This document shows positions 32,916 to 45,304 of a stretch of DNA of 64,000 nt, piece by piece (position 1 is the stretch's first letter; every line of letters begins with the position of its first letter). The stretch is from Macrostomum hystrix. Its lineage: Eukaryota; Platyhelminthes; Macrostomidae. A program made the position numbers and the translations under genes. The notes below the pieces were generated by a model, which was given only the letters and a program-made list of their open reading frames with translations, did not search any database and was not told the origin of the DNA. The stretch lies in NCBI GenBank assembly GCA_950097015.1, contig CATNEN010000011.1:186001-250000 (forward strand), written 5' to 3'.

Positions 32916-33200
32916 GATTAGAGAATGGATTTGCTAACGATTTAGTTAAAATTTAGCTTTTAACTCGAAAATTTATGCGTTTTTTCTGCGAGACATTTGA
33001 TGCGTACTACTCGAAAGTCAAAGACCAGTACTTTGTATTGCGCATTCGCAAAAAGAAATTTCAGTCTTATTTCCTTACTCTATCCTGATTGGCTAGAAAA
33101 CTGGCTCAGTTAGTAAAAAAGTAAATGCATATAGGAGGAAAGGTGGAAAGGGCCCGAGAGACAGTGGAGCACTGCGTGAGAAGGCCAGCAAGAATTCGAA

Positions 33201-36200
33201 ATGCGCAGAAACCGCAAACTTGACCGCCTCTGGCGTCTGTGGTACGCTCTGTTGGTGCTGCTGCTCCAGGCCTTCCTGTTGTACGCAGCTGCCTGTCGCT
33301 ACCTGGACTATCGGCATCGGGCAATGCGCGAGTCGTGGCGCCAGGAGCCGATGAATTGCTACCTGGCTGCCATTCTCTCAGCAGCCTGCCTAGCCACTCT
33401 GTTTGCCTACGCCTCATTTGCTCGGACTGGAAATTTTGCCGACGATGGCGTCTCAGTGGGCCGCGAACCGGCCAGCCTGCGGCTCGCCATGCTCGAGTCG
33501 GGAGTTGCCGGGGCACCCGTGCCAACTTCATGTCCTAGCCGAATGAGGCGACATTTCTTGCCGCCCACCTGTGGCCTGCACCTGCTGATGGCTTTGTGCC
33601 TGCTAGCTCCCCTGCCAGCCCTAGAGGCAGAGGCTGTGCTACACGAGGAAGCGCCAAGAGGTGAGTTCGGCAGTCGTGCATACTTTTCATATCCTGTTTT
33701 GCATGTAAACTTTCAGACAGTCATATAGCTTACATTTCTAAACAGTGCTTCAGAGCTTGAATCTGCGAGAATTTCCCAGCGAAAATCGGATGTCGGCAGG
33801 AACACCTGGTGTAATGAGCAACAGTTGGACATATTTAGGAGGGACATATGAACATCAGGAGCAGGGACAGTAAGATATTAAAACTGGATGAGGGGGATCT
33901 GGGTGTAGAGTGGGGTGTCAGAAATGATTACAGTAACAGGGTTAATAGTGATCGCCTATCTCTTTAGTGATTTGAATCAGCAGTGCGGCCAGTGTAGTCA
34001 TTTTCGCTGGCCCAGATCCAAGGCTGCATGCTGCAGTCAGGGATGAATGGGCAATCGGCCCGTTTTTAGTTAGATAGGTCTGATGTTCCAGATTCCTCGA
34101 TTTTCACTTGTGCTAAAATTCCACGCTTCCCTGACTCGTTAGTCCTGTATGACGCAATCCATCTAAACTCACCGAGACCAGATGAAATATAGCTATATAA
34201 AGTATAAGACTATAAAGCTGATGGTTTTATAGCACGTAGCTGTCACATAACCCAGTCGTCATCCCATTGAGGTTAGAGGCAAAATATGCATGCACGTGAT
34301 ATATAGTTTCAAAGCAAGCAGCATTCTTGATACGAGGTTACAATGGTAAGCACTTGCTTCAATTAAGCTATTTAAATGCAGTTTTTTCTCTCGCCGCTTG
34401 CGAGAGAAATGACTTTGTATTCTTTCAACTGGTTCTCTTTTGCATGTAACTTAGCTTTCGAATAAATCAGTAATGACTACTCACTTATGGACATTGGACT
34501 GTTTGGACATTGTCTCCTTCAGATTAGCGGTAGGATCCCTCGGATTAGTGGTTGGATCCCTAGGATTAGCGGTTGGATCCTTCGGATTAGTACACTGTGG
34601 ACTCACAAGCTATACTTCAATACAGGTACACATGGTTGGATCCATCTGACTTGATCAGATGGATCCAACTGCAGCTCAGTAAAACTTAGTGTCGGGGACG
34701 TTGCTGTTTTGGCGACAGAGTAAGAGCCCGCATCGCCTTTTTTCGAATGACGGGCTCCTATCCTTGCCTATCCTTGCGACAAATATCCGCTATTGAAGCC
34801 GCACTCTCCAGATTACAAAAGCAAAGTAGGCGAGTCTTCAGGCATGGCATCACACTCCATACTGAACAGCTAGAAAATTGCTTATCAATCCATCAGCTTT
34901 CACATGGCGTTCTTTGTTTCAGCCCTTTGTCCCAGGAGGCCTCATTTAAGTGAGCGACCTTATTCGGGTTGTGGGTTTTTCAACAGGGACAATTGTAAAT
35001 ACGAGCTTGGGTCCTATTCTGAGAGAAATACTGACAGATTCGGGAGATTCGCATGGAGGCTGACCTGGGGAATTTCAGCTAAAATGAGGTCAAACTCATG
35101 CTCATAGAATTTAGAGTTCGCGACCATTAGATTCTTATCAGTCATAATAGTTTTCAAAGGGAGGCTGTGACTCATGCTACTGATCCCGTGTGCCTCTACC
35201 GGGGCAGAAACAGCTATTTTATGTTCGAAAGCTTGCCAATACATTTGGCTTCCTAGTGCCCCTCTTCGTTTTATTCGTTCGTTTTATTTTATTCATCAGC
35301 TATTGCATGCAACACCGTTTCTCCAAACTCTCACTGCACTTGTACAGTAGCTTATTCACCGGATATTTTATATCATCCACTGTTGTGTATAATGCTAATG
35401 TTTAGAGCTTGCCTATATAGATACCGTCCGCTGTCAAGTTTTGCAGCTGCAGGTGCTAATTAGAGATGGCAGACACATAAGCAGAAGCTTATTTTTATCT
35501 ACTCACGTAGTTTCACGTGCTCGCATTACTAAGCCTGAAATGAGCACATATTAAGCAGCCACTTGCATTTCTAGTGAACCAAATCAAAAGAATAGCGAAC
35601 AACTAGACAGCAGACAGCTGTGCTCACAAACTGCACCCCAGAAGTCAACGTGTCACACTCGATTCTGCAGAGGGACTGCATGTATCGTAGAGATTTCTTG
35701 TTTAAAAATAGTTATGATTTTACCCCCTGGGGCTCGCTGGTTTCAGTGCGCAAAGTAGCGAACCAGATTACGGAATGGTTAGCAGGATCAGTGTCAGGAT
35801 CGCATGATCGGGCAGATCAGGCTGCGGGTTTGTAGTAGAATTGACAGAATCCCAGCGTGGGAAAGTCGACCAGTAAAGCTGTGTAACTATTTCAGATTGA
35901 GCAGACACGAGCTTGAATGTGAGACGAGTGCTGGTACATTCATGCAACAACTAAATCTCTTTAGCTGGAGAGGCAATTTAAATAACGAAAACGGAGCGAT
36001 CTGGGACAGGGGAGTGAGGGAAACAGGATAAAACAAAAGCAAATGTGAAGTTAATCCTATAGAATTAGGAATAATATTAAGTAAAATGGAAGGAAAACGA
36101 CGCAATTCGACTTCGGAAAATGACTGCGCCTATATAACAAAGACAACACAGAGAAGATAATGATGTGTAGGGAGTGCATAATATACCGTAGAGATGGGTT

Positions 36201-39200
36201 GAAACTGACATTGAATACACAGAATTGGTCGACAGAATTGTTTGTCAGGGCAGTAAAGTCTGGACTTTATTAGGCAAGTGGAGTTACGAGCTACAACCGT
36301 AAAGGGAGGTAATTTTGGTCTTATAGAGAACAGACAACGGATAAGAACGCGCTGGGAAATGGCAGAAGAGAATAGACAACTGGAGAGCGATTGGTGGCAG
36401 AGTGGCAGAGGATTAATGACACAGGGGAGAGGATGACAAGAGAGGGGAGAAGATTGATAAGTTAGAGAAGAATATTAATAACACAGGGGAGAGGACTGAT
36501 AAGAGAAGGGATTGGACATTGGGGAGAGGAGGAAAGTGAAGAGAGACATAAAAGAGGGTTAAGGGTGGAGCATGAATTATAAATGGCATGGGGGGGAGAA
36601 TTGTGGAGGAGAGGGAGGAAATGGGAAAAACTGTTTTTTTATCGGGCTAAGGCTCATCACAACTGATAATGAAAAAACAGGGAAATTTATAATGGAAAGA
36701 TTGCAGATCTTTTACCGAAGAAAATATGAAAGGGGAGAGACTGAAGACAAGGTCACCGACCTGATCGAGACACAAGAAGGAAAAATATCGCCTCCCTTCT
36801 TTTATTCCCCAATGCAGTGGAAAAACAGCGGTGAAAGTGATCCCCTGGCGGGTTAGAAAATGCCACTCCTATGCCGCTCACTAAGTCGACCATTGTCTGC
36901 TCCGATTGCGCGGCTAAATTCTAGATAAATCATCGCTTGCGTGCGCTTCTTGAGTACTCATACAGAGTGCAACCTGAGCACAGGACGCATATGCTGCGGT
37001 GCACATTGATTTTCTAGCATCGCTAATACAAATTCGAAACAAATGGCTGACAAGGATCTGCTTTCTTGTCCAACTGAGGGGCGTGGCAGGTTTTGCATAA
37101 AGATTGCTCCTTGCCTAATTGTGAGGGCTTTGCTGCGTCAGTTCAACCTCTTTATTTCAGCTTATCTTTACAGTTCAATGATTTATTGCTGTAGGCACTG
37201 TACTATGAACTCATGCGTTGTATTCTAAATGCCAGGCAACAAAGCAAAAGTCTCTCCCATGGCATCCTATGCTTCCCCTGACATCCCATAATTCCCCAGA
37301 CACCCCATACTTTCCCTGACATGCCATGCTTCCCCTGTGATCCCATACTTCCGTTGACATCACATGCTTCCGTTGACAGCCCATATGTTTCCCTGACATC
37401 CGATGCTCTCCCTAACTTTCAATTCCTCCCCTCATATCACTGCATGAAAACATGCTTCCTTTGACAAGACAGTTGACATTGTTAACTTTCTGTGACATCG
37501 TTGATCATCGTAGGGAAAAATGTAAATATAGGAATCTACGAGTACTGGGCTAGCATTTGGTCAGAGATTCGTCGAGTATCCACCAACAAATCTTTTTCAG
37601 AAGCCATCTGGTCCACCAGCCTGGATTTTCTTCTGAGAGACCACCGGACTAGTCGTCTCCTAGCTACACCAGACGAGACTCCGAGGAGCTCCGGTGGCAC
37701 CGGAGTGTCAGCTGAAGTAGCCAACCTGATCCTGGCCCTCTGCCTGTTGCTAGTCCGCTATCCATCAGCCTTTTGGCTGGCCAGCCGCCCATTCTCTCTG
37801 CTGTTCTCTGCGGTCCTGTGCGCCTGCTGCATTCATGTGCTGCTCTCCCGCGAGGCATCAGCTGTGCTGTTGCGCTCTGCCTTGGTTGGGAATGACGGCG
37901 GCTGCTTGCCTGCGGCTGCTGTGCCCGCCTTGCAGATCATCAGCGACCTAATGCTGCTGACCGCCTGCGTAGCCTTCTTCGAGTTTGGCTACGGACGAGT
38001 AAGTACTGGCGTGGTCTTCGCCTGAAAAGTTGGCCTTGTTTTGACTCAGACTGTCATACTATTGCTTTTTGATCGTACTTAACTCTCCCTCAGGTGTTGT
38101 CCAGCCTTAGCCAACTAAGACCCTACCTGCTACAGCAGCAAAAGCATCAACAGCAGCGGCGGCTGCTCAATTCCAAGCAACCAGATCACCTGGACTCCGT
38201 GTCTAACTGCGGCATGAGCGGAGTCGGGCCCAGCAGCGATTACTCGAGCCACCAGGCCGGCAAAGCTGCCTGCTGCCAGCGGGGCATACTGGCCGCCCAG
38301 GTGCTTGGCTCATTGCTCATGCTGGCCGCTGGTTTAATCAAGGCGCCCCTGCTCTGGGACTGGCTGGCTCTCTACCGCCGGCGCCGAGTTCCGGTTTTGC
38401 TGGCTGCCATCGCCTCCGGAGGCGCTTATGCGGTCGTATGGACCGGTGCCTGGCTGCTTCTCGGCCTGTGCCGCAGTGCCGCTGTCTGCCAGTTTGATAT
38501 CCGGGTGGAGCTGTCACGAGACGTGGCTGAGCAGGAAGAGCTGGTGGAGATTGACGATGATTCATCCGCAGCAGCGGTAGCTGGAGGCAGTTCGGCGCTA
38601 AGAGGCATTGACGGCGACGGAAATCCCAGAGTAGATGGTATGGCTCCGGGTCAAAGTCCCAGTCAGCGTAGGCAGCAGCAGTCAGTGCAGTCGCCTTACA
38701 TGTACCACCATCATCAACAGCAGTTTCGCATAGGTGAAGGTGTCGGTATGATATCCACCATTTCGGAGCGCTTGGACGCTGCCAGCGAGGATGGCGGCGC
38801 GAGCGGCAGTGGCGGCAGTAGTGGTGCAGGAAGCGACAAGCTGAGCGGTCTCGTAAAGTACCAGGTTCGCCGGGACTCCTCTGGCGGCAGCTTGAGACGC
38901 AGCCCTGGGGGAGGCAGTGCAAGCCACAGTCGCGTCGTCACGTTCAAGGAGAGCATTGGTGGAGTGTCTACAGCTCTGCCACCTCAGCTATCGTTCCTGG
39001 CGTCAACGGCTTCTCCGGCCTCCAGTCAGGTTGGCGGCGCTTCATCGTCAGATAGCGGAGTGGCCGATTACCAGTTGAACTTGTTACACCAGCATCATCA
39101 ACATCATCAGAATCAGACCCCGTTGTTTGCCGCTTTTGGCGGTGGTCACGAAGCGGTAGCAACCTATGCTACACGGAGTGAAATATTTGCGCCCACCTTC

Positions 39201-39321
39201 AAGCCTCCACCACCGCCTCCCCCAACATTATCCTCGACACTCATGTCAACTTCTGCAGCTTCAGCAACTGCTTCTGTTTCCACCCGCGTACCCGACATTC
39301 TAATGACTCGTTGTGGTCAGT

Positions 39322-39354
<33 letters not shown>

Positions 39355-39539
39355 TACACAGTCACGGCAGTTTGGGACGTGGAATTCGGAAACCAATGTC
39401 GCTATTTGGCAGGCAACTGAGCTCTGAGCTGCTGGAAATGCTGCCGCCTCCCCCATCACCTCCGCCACCGCCTCTGCCACCAAGCCAGCAGCTGCTGCAG
39501 CGTGACGATCACGTGGATGGACTTTGCAGCCAGGTCTGA
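33201..39539 (+). CDS. Multi-pass membrane protein with low-complexity cytoplasmic-type tail (three exons)
   Basis: Exons 33201-33660, 37514-37998 and 38094-39539 join in phase to give 796 residues. The N-terminus is basic (MRRNRKLDR) and followed by a hydrophobic segment (LLVLLLQAFLLYAAA). Further segments include YLAAILSAACLATLFAYA, LHLLMALCLLAPLPA, VANLILALCLLLV, LLFSAVLCACCIHVLL, ISDLMLLTACVAFF, VLGSLLMLAAGLI and LLAAIASGGAYAVV, so about seven to eight helices. The last ~300 residues are acidic, then Gly/Ser-, His-, Pro- and Gln-rich (PPPPPPPT, ten Gln, PPPPSPPPPPLPP). The plan recalls proline-rich multi-pass proteins of the PRRT3/4 type, but similarity is not strong enough to name it. 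The exon 1 to 2 join rests on phase and continuity across a 3.85 kb intron. Confidence 0.7.
33661..37513. repeat. Large intron with several tandem repeats
   Basis: No coding sequence recognised. Repeats seen: ~24-bp units with GGATTAGCGGTTGGATCCCT (34520-34600); GA-rich units with ACAGGGGAGAGGA (36400-36520); and CTTCCCCTGACATCCCAT-type units (37256-37420). A perfect hairpin lies at 34636-34668. Confidence 0.7.
34636..34668. other. Perfect 14-bp hairpin
   Basis: TTGGATCCATCTGA and its exact complement TCAGATGGATCCAA are separated by five bases (CTTGA). It extends the GGATCC-containing repeat just upstream. Confidence 0.85.
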
Positions 39540-40224
39540 AGTGTGTGGGGCAGTTAGATACTCAAAATATACCAGTAGCCTAGTAGGCATGTGATAGCTT
39601 CGTGACTCAGTCTCAGTAGCAGAAGCAATCTTAGCATACCAAATTAGTAGCACTATAATAACACGGGGTAAAAACTGACTGTTTTAATCGTGGCGCCTTT
39701 CACACGCTCCAATTCACAGCTGAACCACTAAATAAGTTCAAGAAGCAGTTCATTATAAGTAATCATTTTTGTGCTTCTTTCTGCACGCATAGGAGACAAT
39801 CTACCTGACTAATTCCTGGTTTGTACAGGGATCTAGCTAGTCATTTCGTCCCGCCTTTGCTTTGAAATTGTTGAATTAATCAGGCATCGTCATTACTGAT
39901 TATTGCACTTCACCGGACACAGCATACTTCTTCGCACCTACTGTATGTTTTCCATCAAGTTGCTTTACAAAATTTTCAAGTGTCTTCTGAGCAGCACAAT
40001 GGCCCGCCATTCTATCCAACTCTTATTCTCGATCTCATCACAACTTAAAGACCACCTTGTCTGTTCCGTCTGAAGGCAATTTTTGGCTAATTAGTTTAAA
40101 CACTCGTATTGTACCTGCCCGCTCCTAATGTAACTTTGCAATGATTCGATCAGGCTACTGTCGTATTATTGTATTTCGCGATCTGCAAAATCTTTCAGCA
40201 CCTAGGTTTTTGTTTTGTTTCTGT

Positions 40225-40535
40225 AAAACTTATTTACTGTTACTATATATAGTTTTATATATTTTACAGCTCATGTAATTATTTCACTTGCGGGAACTAA
40301 AATTATGCTTAAAAAACCAAGCATACGCAACATGATTGCTTGAATTAAGTTTGGTTTGTTAAAGAAAAATTTTAAACTAAAACTAAAACTTATTTATTGT
40401 CACTATATATAGTTTTATATATTTTACAGCTAATGTAATTATTTCACTTGCGGGAACTAAAATTATGCTTAAAAACCAAGCATACGCAACATGATTGCTT
40501 GAATTTATTTTAGTTTGTTAAAGAAAAATTTTTTT
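40225..40535. repeat. Two-copy tandem duplication, ~161-bp unit
   Basis: The two copies, starting at 40225 and 40386, share ACTATATATAGTTTTATATA, TTTCACTTGCGGGAACTAAA and AAGCATACGCAACATGATTG. Only a few substitutions and indels separate them, so the duplication is fairly recent. Confidence 0.9.
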
Positions 40536-41724
40536 AATAAAAAGGATCTGGTAAATACACCCGACAATTATTTTAAAATCTCATAGAAGTATTTACGGCT
40601 TCCTCAGCTAAAGAAATTAGATTTAAAATGAAATTCTGAAACGCTTCTGACAGGCTTCAGCTAGGCCGAGAAGTTCACAATGTCTGTTCGCTGCTACCGC
40701 CCCTTGACCACTGGCTTGAAAGTGTCCTCTCTAAGCTCCATGGGACAAAAGAAAGTTTATGAGGGGAACTAGACTTCACTTTTTGTTTATTCTTTGCCGA
40801 GTTTCATCACTGATTCCTTCACACCCGGATAAGTCAGTGGGACAAGGCGTGCAGTTAAAAATGGAAAGCCAGGGAAATGCAGATGCCGAATCGCAGTTGT
40901 GGTTTTTGCAAAACAAGTTGCCACCCTGCATTGAATTTAGCTTGAACATGCAGATTTCTGGCAGCTGTCACAACTTCAAGTCCAGTCTAGGAGCTACAGT
41001 AGTACATGCTGATTTTATTCGAGGACTACAAAGCATAGAAGGAGCTCAGCAGTGTTAGGAGTGCCAACACGCAAGCAATCAAGATTTTTTGGCACTGTAT
41101 CCATTGTTTGCCTGCCCTGTAGTGCTGCCGCATCAACGGAAGTTGTTTTTCTGCATGCAAAAGCTTTGAGGCAACTGTCGCCAATCCTCTATTTACCGAT
41201 CACCCTGTTCACACCGCTGGCTGTGCTATTGCTCGTCGATGTCTTACAAGGAAATTAAAATCCCCATTCAACAGCCCTCCACTACATTTAAATCTCCGTT
41301 CAGTGCTTGATTGACCCAGATCGAGAAGTCGGAAATCGATTGAAGATATCCGGAAGAGAGCATCAGTATGTTGCATTTGGGAGATATTACGAGAGAGAGA
41401 TCTCGTAGAGAAAGATCTAAATGCAACAAGTCAAGTTTGGAAAGGCCAACAAAGGCAGTTGTACACTTGTAAATAGTGCAAAGAAAAAAAACTAACGCAC
41501 TGCCATCCGATTATCTCGCCTCCACTTCTCGAATCGAATTCCCTTCACAGAAATAAGGGGAAGGGGAGTATTATTCTGACAGGAGCATGCTTCATGAATC
41601 ATGCTTATACTGTAGCTTTCCACAAGTTAAGCCGCTGAACTGTTTAAAGCCCAGTTGAGAACTGTTCTCAGCGCGTTCTTTGTTCTCTTTTGCTGGCCTG
41701 AGCGTCATCCAGCTTGTCCCGTCT

Positions 41725-41765
41725 GGCAGTATAAAGCCGGTCCGTGCAACTGCCGATCATTATTG
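41725..41765 (+). promoter_or_regulatory. Possible core promoter
   Basis: CAGTATAAAGCCGG is followed ~28 bases later by an initiator-like ATCATTATTG. An AATAAA on the same strand lies ~1.1 kb downstream. No coding exon between them is recognised, so this is weak. Confidence 0.25.
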
Positions 41766-44700
41766 TCTCGGCGCATTGCTAGACAATTGTAACCCAGACT
41801 TTCAGTTGAGTCATTGCATTTGAGCTAAAAATAGCAACAATAAGGGGAATCGCTTTATTTGCAAACCCGAGATGCAGGTGACGGGACTTCTCTACACCTT
41901 GCGCCCCGTTCCTCTGCGCTCCCCTATTCCGCTCCCCAACTCACCCCATGCAGCCAGTCTTTGTTATGCTAAACAACATTTGCTGCTCAGCCTGTCATGA
42001 ATGAGTAAGTAAACGCTCAATTTTTGCTTGAAGTTTTGTCCCGCCTGAACCAGAAGTTCAATAAAATAAGAATTTGGGCATTATAGCAGATTCCAGTAGC
42101 GTGTTGGTTCTTTTTTCTGCGCTGATTCATTCCTATTGTAGAAATATTTTTGTTATTAAATTCTGCAGCTCCAATTTCATAACATAAAGTAAACATACAC
42201 GATTTTTCAACTATATTTTTGACAAAGTCCAAGACTTTCGCTTGCCCAGAATTTTTCTAAATTCTCAGTTTTTACATCGTCTTTCTTTTTATTTTTACTG
42301 CATATTCGATAAGTATCGAACATTTTTATTTCAGATCTCATGGTGCACTTGCAAGCTGAGCTCTAATCAGTCTGTATGCACTACTGGACGTCTCAATACC
42401 CTATAGGCTATTTAACACCCTAAATTCGTATCTATGAGTTTTTACCTACCGTACTACCTGGCTAAAATCAAGACTAACAAAGGCTGCACACTAGGTGTGA
42501 AGCTCAGTGAGGTGATGTCATTCTCAGGTGGGCAAGGCAGCACTGGGCACTGGCTGCAGTCACGCGTGAAATGCTAGACGGGAGCGTGTGAGCACATGCG
42601 CCGATGCGCGGGAGACGTTGGGACTGGGACAAAGAGATCCCCTCTAAACTGCGTGGAATCCCAGCCTTGAGGGCTAAGGGAGTGTAGGAACAAAGAAAAG
42701 GCCTGCATGACCTGACACGAGCCCGCACGATACCTGGAGTGGTGCTGGAGGATACACGAGCCCCCAGAAATGTTATCGACACAGATCTCTCACCTCAAGC
42801 ATGCGATGGTTTTCCTTCACCATGAAAGGAAGTTATGTACAGGGGAACTCCGTGTAGGGACTCCGCCTAAAATGCAATAAAATTTGTGTTCCAACTTTTT
42901 TTTGTGGGGGGAAGTGATGAACAGACGGGATAGAGAAGGGAGGACGGAAGTTACAGTGGCGACTGCCATTGAGGTTCAGTGGCAGTGATTGACTCTGCGC
43001 TGGACATGAGCTAAGTTCTAATCTCTTCAGCTGCGCACACGTGAGAATTTTTGTTCAGAAAGCTTCTTTCCTCTTTCTTTCTCTCTCTCTGAGGGAGGCA
43101 ACCCGGTTAAATTTCTGAACAAAGCAACGCCAGTGAGATAGTTCAGATTCATAAGATGTACGCTCGTATACTAGAATGGGTTTGATGTGATGGCAATGGC
43201 CTGTGTTGGGAGGAATTGTTCGCATTGGGTCCCCTCTCTGATCAGAGTAAGGAAGGTGACAGGAACTGCGTTTTCAGACCAGCTGCAATTGCAGGGCTGG
43301 CTAAACAGATGCCGAAATGAGTCCAGAAGTACTTCATCACTGTTTATCATAAGCGCTTGGAGACTTTTACTAAAACTATAATTTATTGAGAAGTAGACCT
43401 CATTGATTAATTTAGCTCTGTGAACTTGGAAGCAAATTGATTTACGAGCTACATTGCTTGAAGGGCATCAAAATTAAGTTCATATGTACGAGTAAGAGCG
43501 GCTGAAGTGATGGCATTTCTTGTATCAATTACTACTTTAAAAATGTTTACAAATTTGACAGAAGAGCTTGTAAAGGCTTGTAACACGGCTTGCACTTCTC
43601 AGCGTTTCATTCCGCATGAATTTGCTAGCAATTTTGTGCAAAACATGCCGCAGTGGAGGCACGCAAGAATGACTCAGAGAGGAGGGCTTGCTGACGTACA
43701 GTACCTAAAAAATTGTGGAATTTGACTACACAATTGTTCATAAAAGGTTCGCTTCACGAGATCTATTGCGCCTCAATTTGTGATACTCATTCGCCCACTC
43801 TCTTAATTTTTTCACTTACCCATTACCCATAGACATAGAAGTCCTCAAGACATCTCTTTCTTTCAAGGAAAAATTATATCCGAGTTTCCGGAATTTCCAC
43901 ACAATGGTCTCTAAGGCACTTGGATTAATCAGTTTTAACACAAGTCTAAATATGACTGACCGATCATGAACTAAAGTACCAGGACGGCATTAAACACAAA
44001 GCTCTAATTCATTATTACACTTGATAATTGTTAACACTTAATTGCATTTTGCTTAACCGAATATGCATTTCCGATTCCAATTTTGCGTCTTAGGTCGGTC
44101 GGGATTAAACATTCCAGCATGAGTCATTCCATTCATAACCGTAGTCGAGCACTGCAGCCTTTATTGCGAAGGAGAGAGTGCTTAGTATGTTGCGCTTTTC
44201 TCTTTTACACAGTTTCATGCTGATGGCCGTGCATTCTTCACTGCCATTTCTACTTACGCGTGTCGCTATTGCTACTAGCCAGAAGGTCCTTAAGTAGCAT
44301 GAATCGCACATGAGTTAATTAAGCTTTGTCGCTTAAACAATCTCTAAACAATAAAATATATTTTACAAAACTATAATACTTTGTGCTGAGGTGCCGCTGT
44401 CTGCACTAACTACGGTCTTACTAGCATAAAAAACACAAAGCAAAGTATCTCTCACTCACTTTGTGATTTTTTGCCATCTCTCTGAAATGTTTCGCCCAAA
44501 ATGATAGGGAGTGATACGAGCTTTTTATAGTTACAAAAGGTACAAAAAGCAAAGAGCTTTTATTTTTATGCATAAAAAAATGCAGCGCAAAACTTCTTAC
44601 GCATTTTCTTGTTATAATCTTATCATTATATGCTACAAGGTTGGCCAGCGACAATACAAACAGCATGATTTTCAAATAAGCCCAAAATAAAACCGTTCAT

Positions 44701-45304
44701 TTAGTATTATGCCAAGAGTAGGCCGTATAAAATGGAACTTGAGCAGCTTGACACAAGGGAGTTTAAGTAGAAATAAATAAGATTGAAGTGACACTTCTTT
44801 AACAGAAAGTTTGCGTAGGCATGCCAGGTTAGCCCATATTTGAATAAAAGTGCGACAAGAAGACCTTATAATAAAGCTCTCTAGATGTGATTACCGAGAC
44901 AGGTCGTTGCATACTATGGAAAGAAATTTCAATATGAGCACACGGCACGCTGTTTAGAATAAATGCATAGATAAAACTGAAGAAAGGATATAGTGCTGAT
45001 ATAAAGATACACTATAGTACCAAACTGCTGGCTTCTATGCATATCGGGCAAGTCAACGAGGCTTGTTGTTAAGCCACCAGCAGATTACAGCTGAAGTAGG
45101 AATTAACATGGAACGCACTTTGCTCAATCGCATTCCAACATTGGATTTTTGACTCAGTGCTTCTCAGAAGTTGCAGTACCGAATGGACGGTTTTTGTCGA
45201 TTGCTCTTAACAATGGGTAGGTGAAAACTTTCATGGGTAAGTGAAGGCCACTGTAAAATCGCCTTTCCGTGACGATTTTTGGAACTGTGATAGTCATTTA
45301 ATAT

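Larger units (their letters stand above)
39540..45304. other. Intergenic region, no gene recognised
   Basis: No open frame resembles a known family. It contains a ~161-bp tandem duplication (40225-40535), a TATA-like promoter candidate at ~41729, an AATAAA at ~42877, and a short inverted repeat with TTTGTTCAGAAA and TTTCTGAACAAA (~43050 and ~43114). Confidence 0.5.

Noticed and set aside
38338-39653. Several minus-strand frames opposite the last exon of the membrane protein
   Set aside because: They mirror low-complexity codons of the plus-strand exon and lack any family signature.
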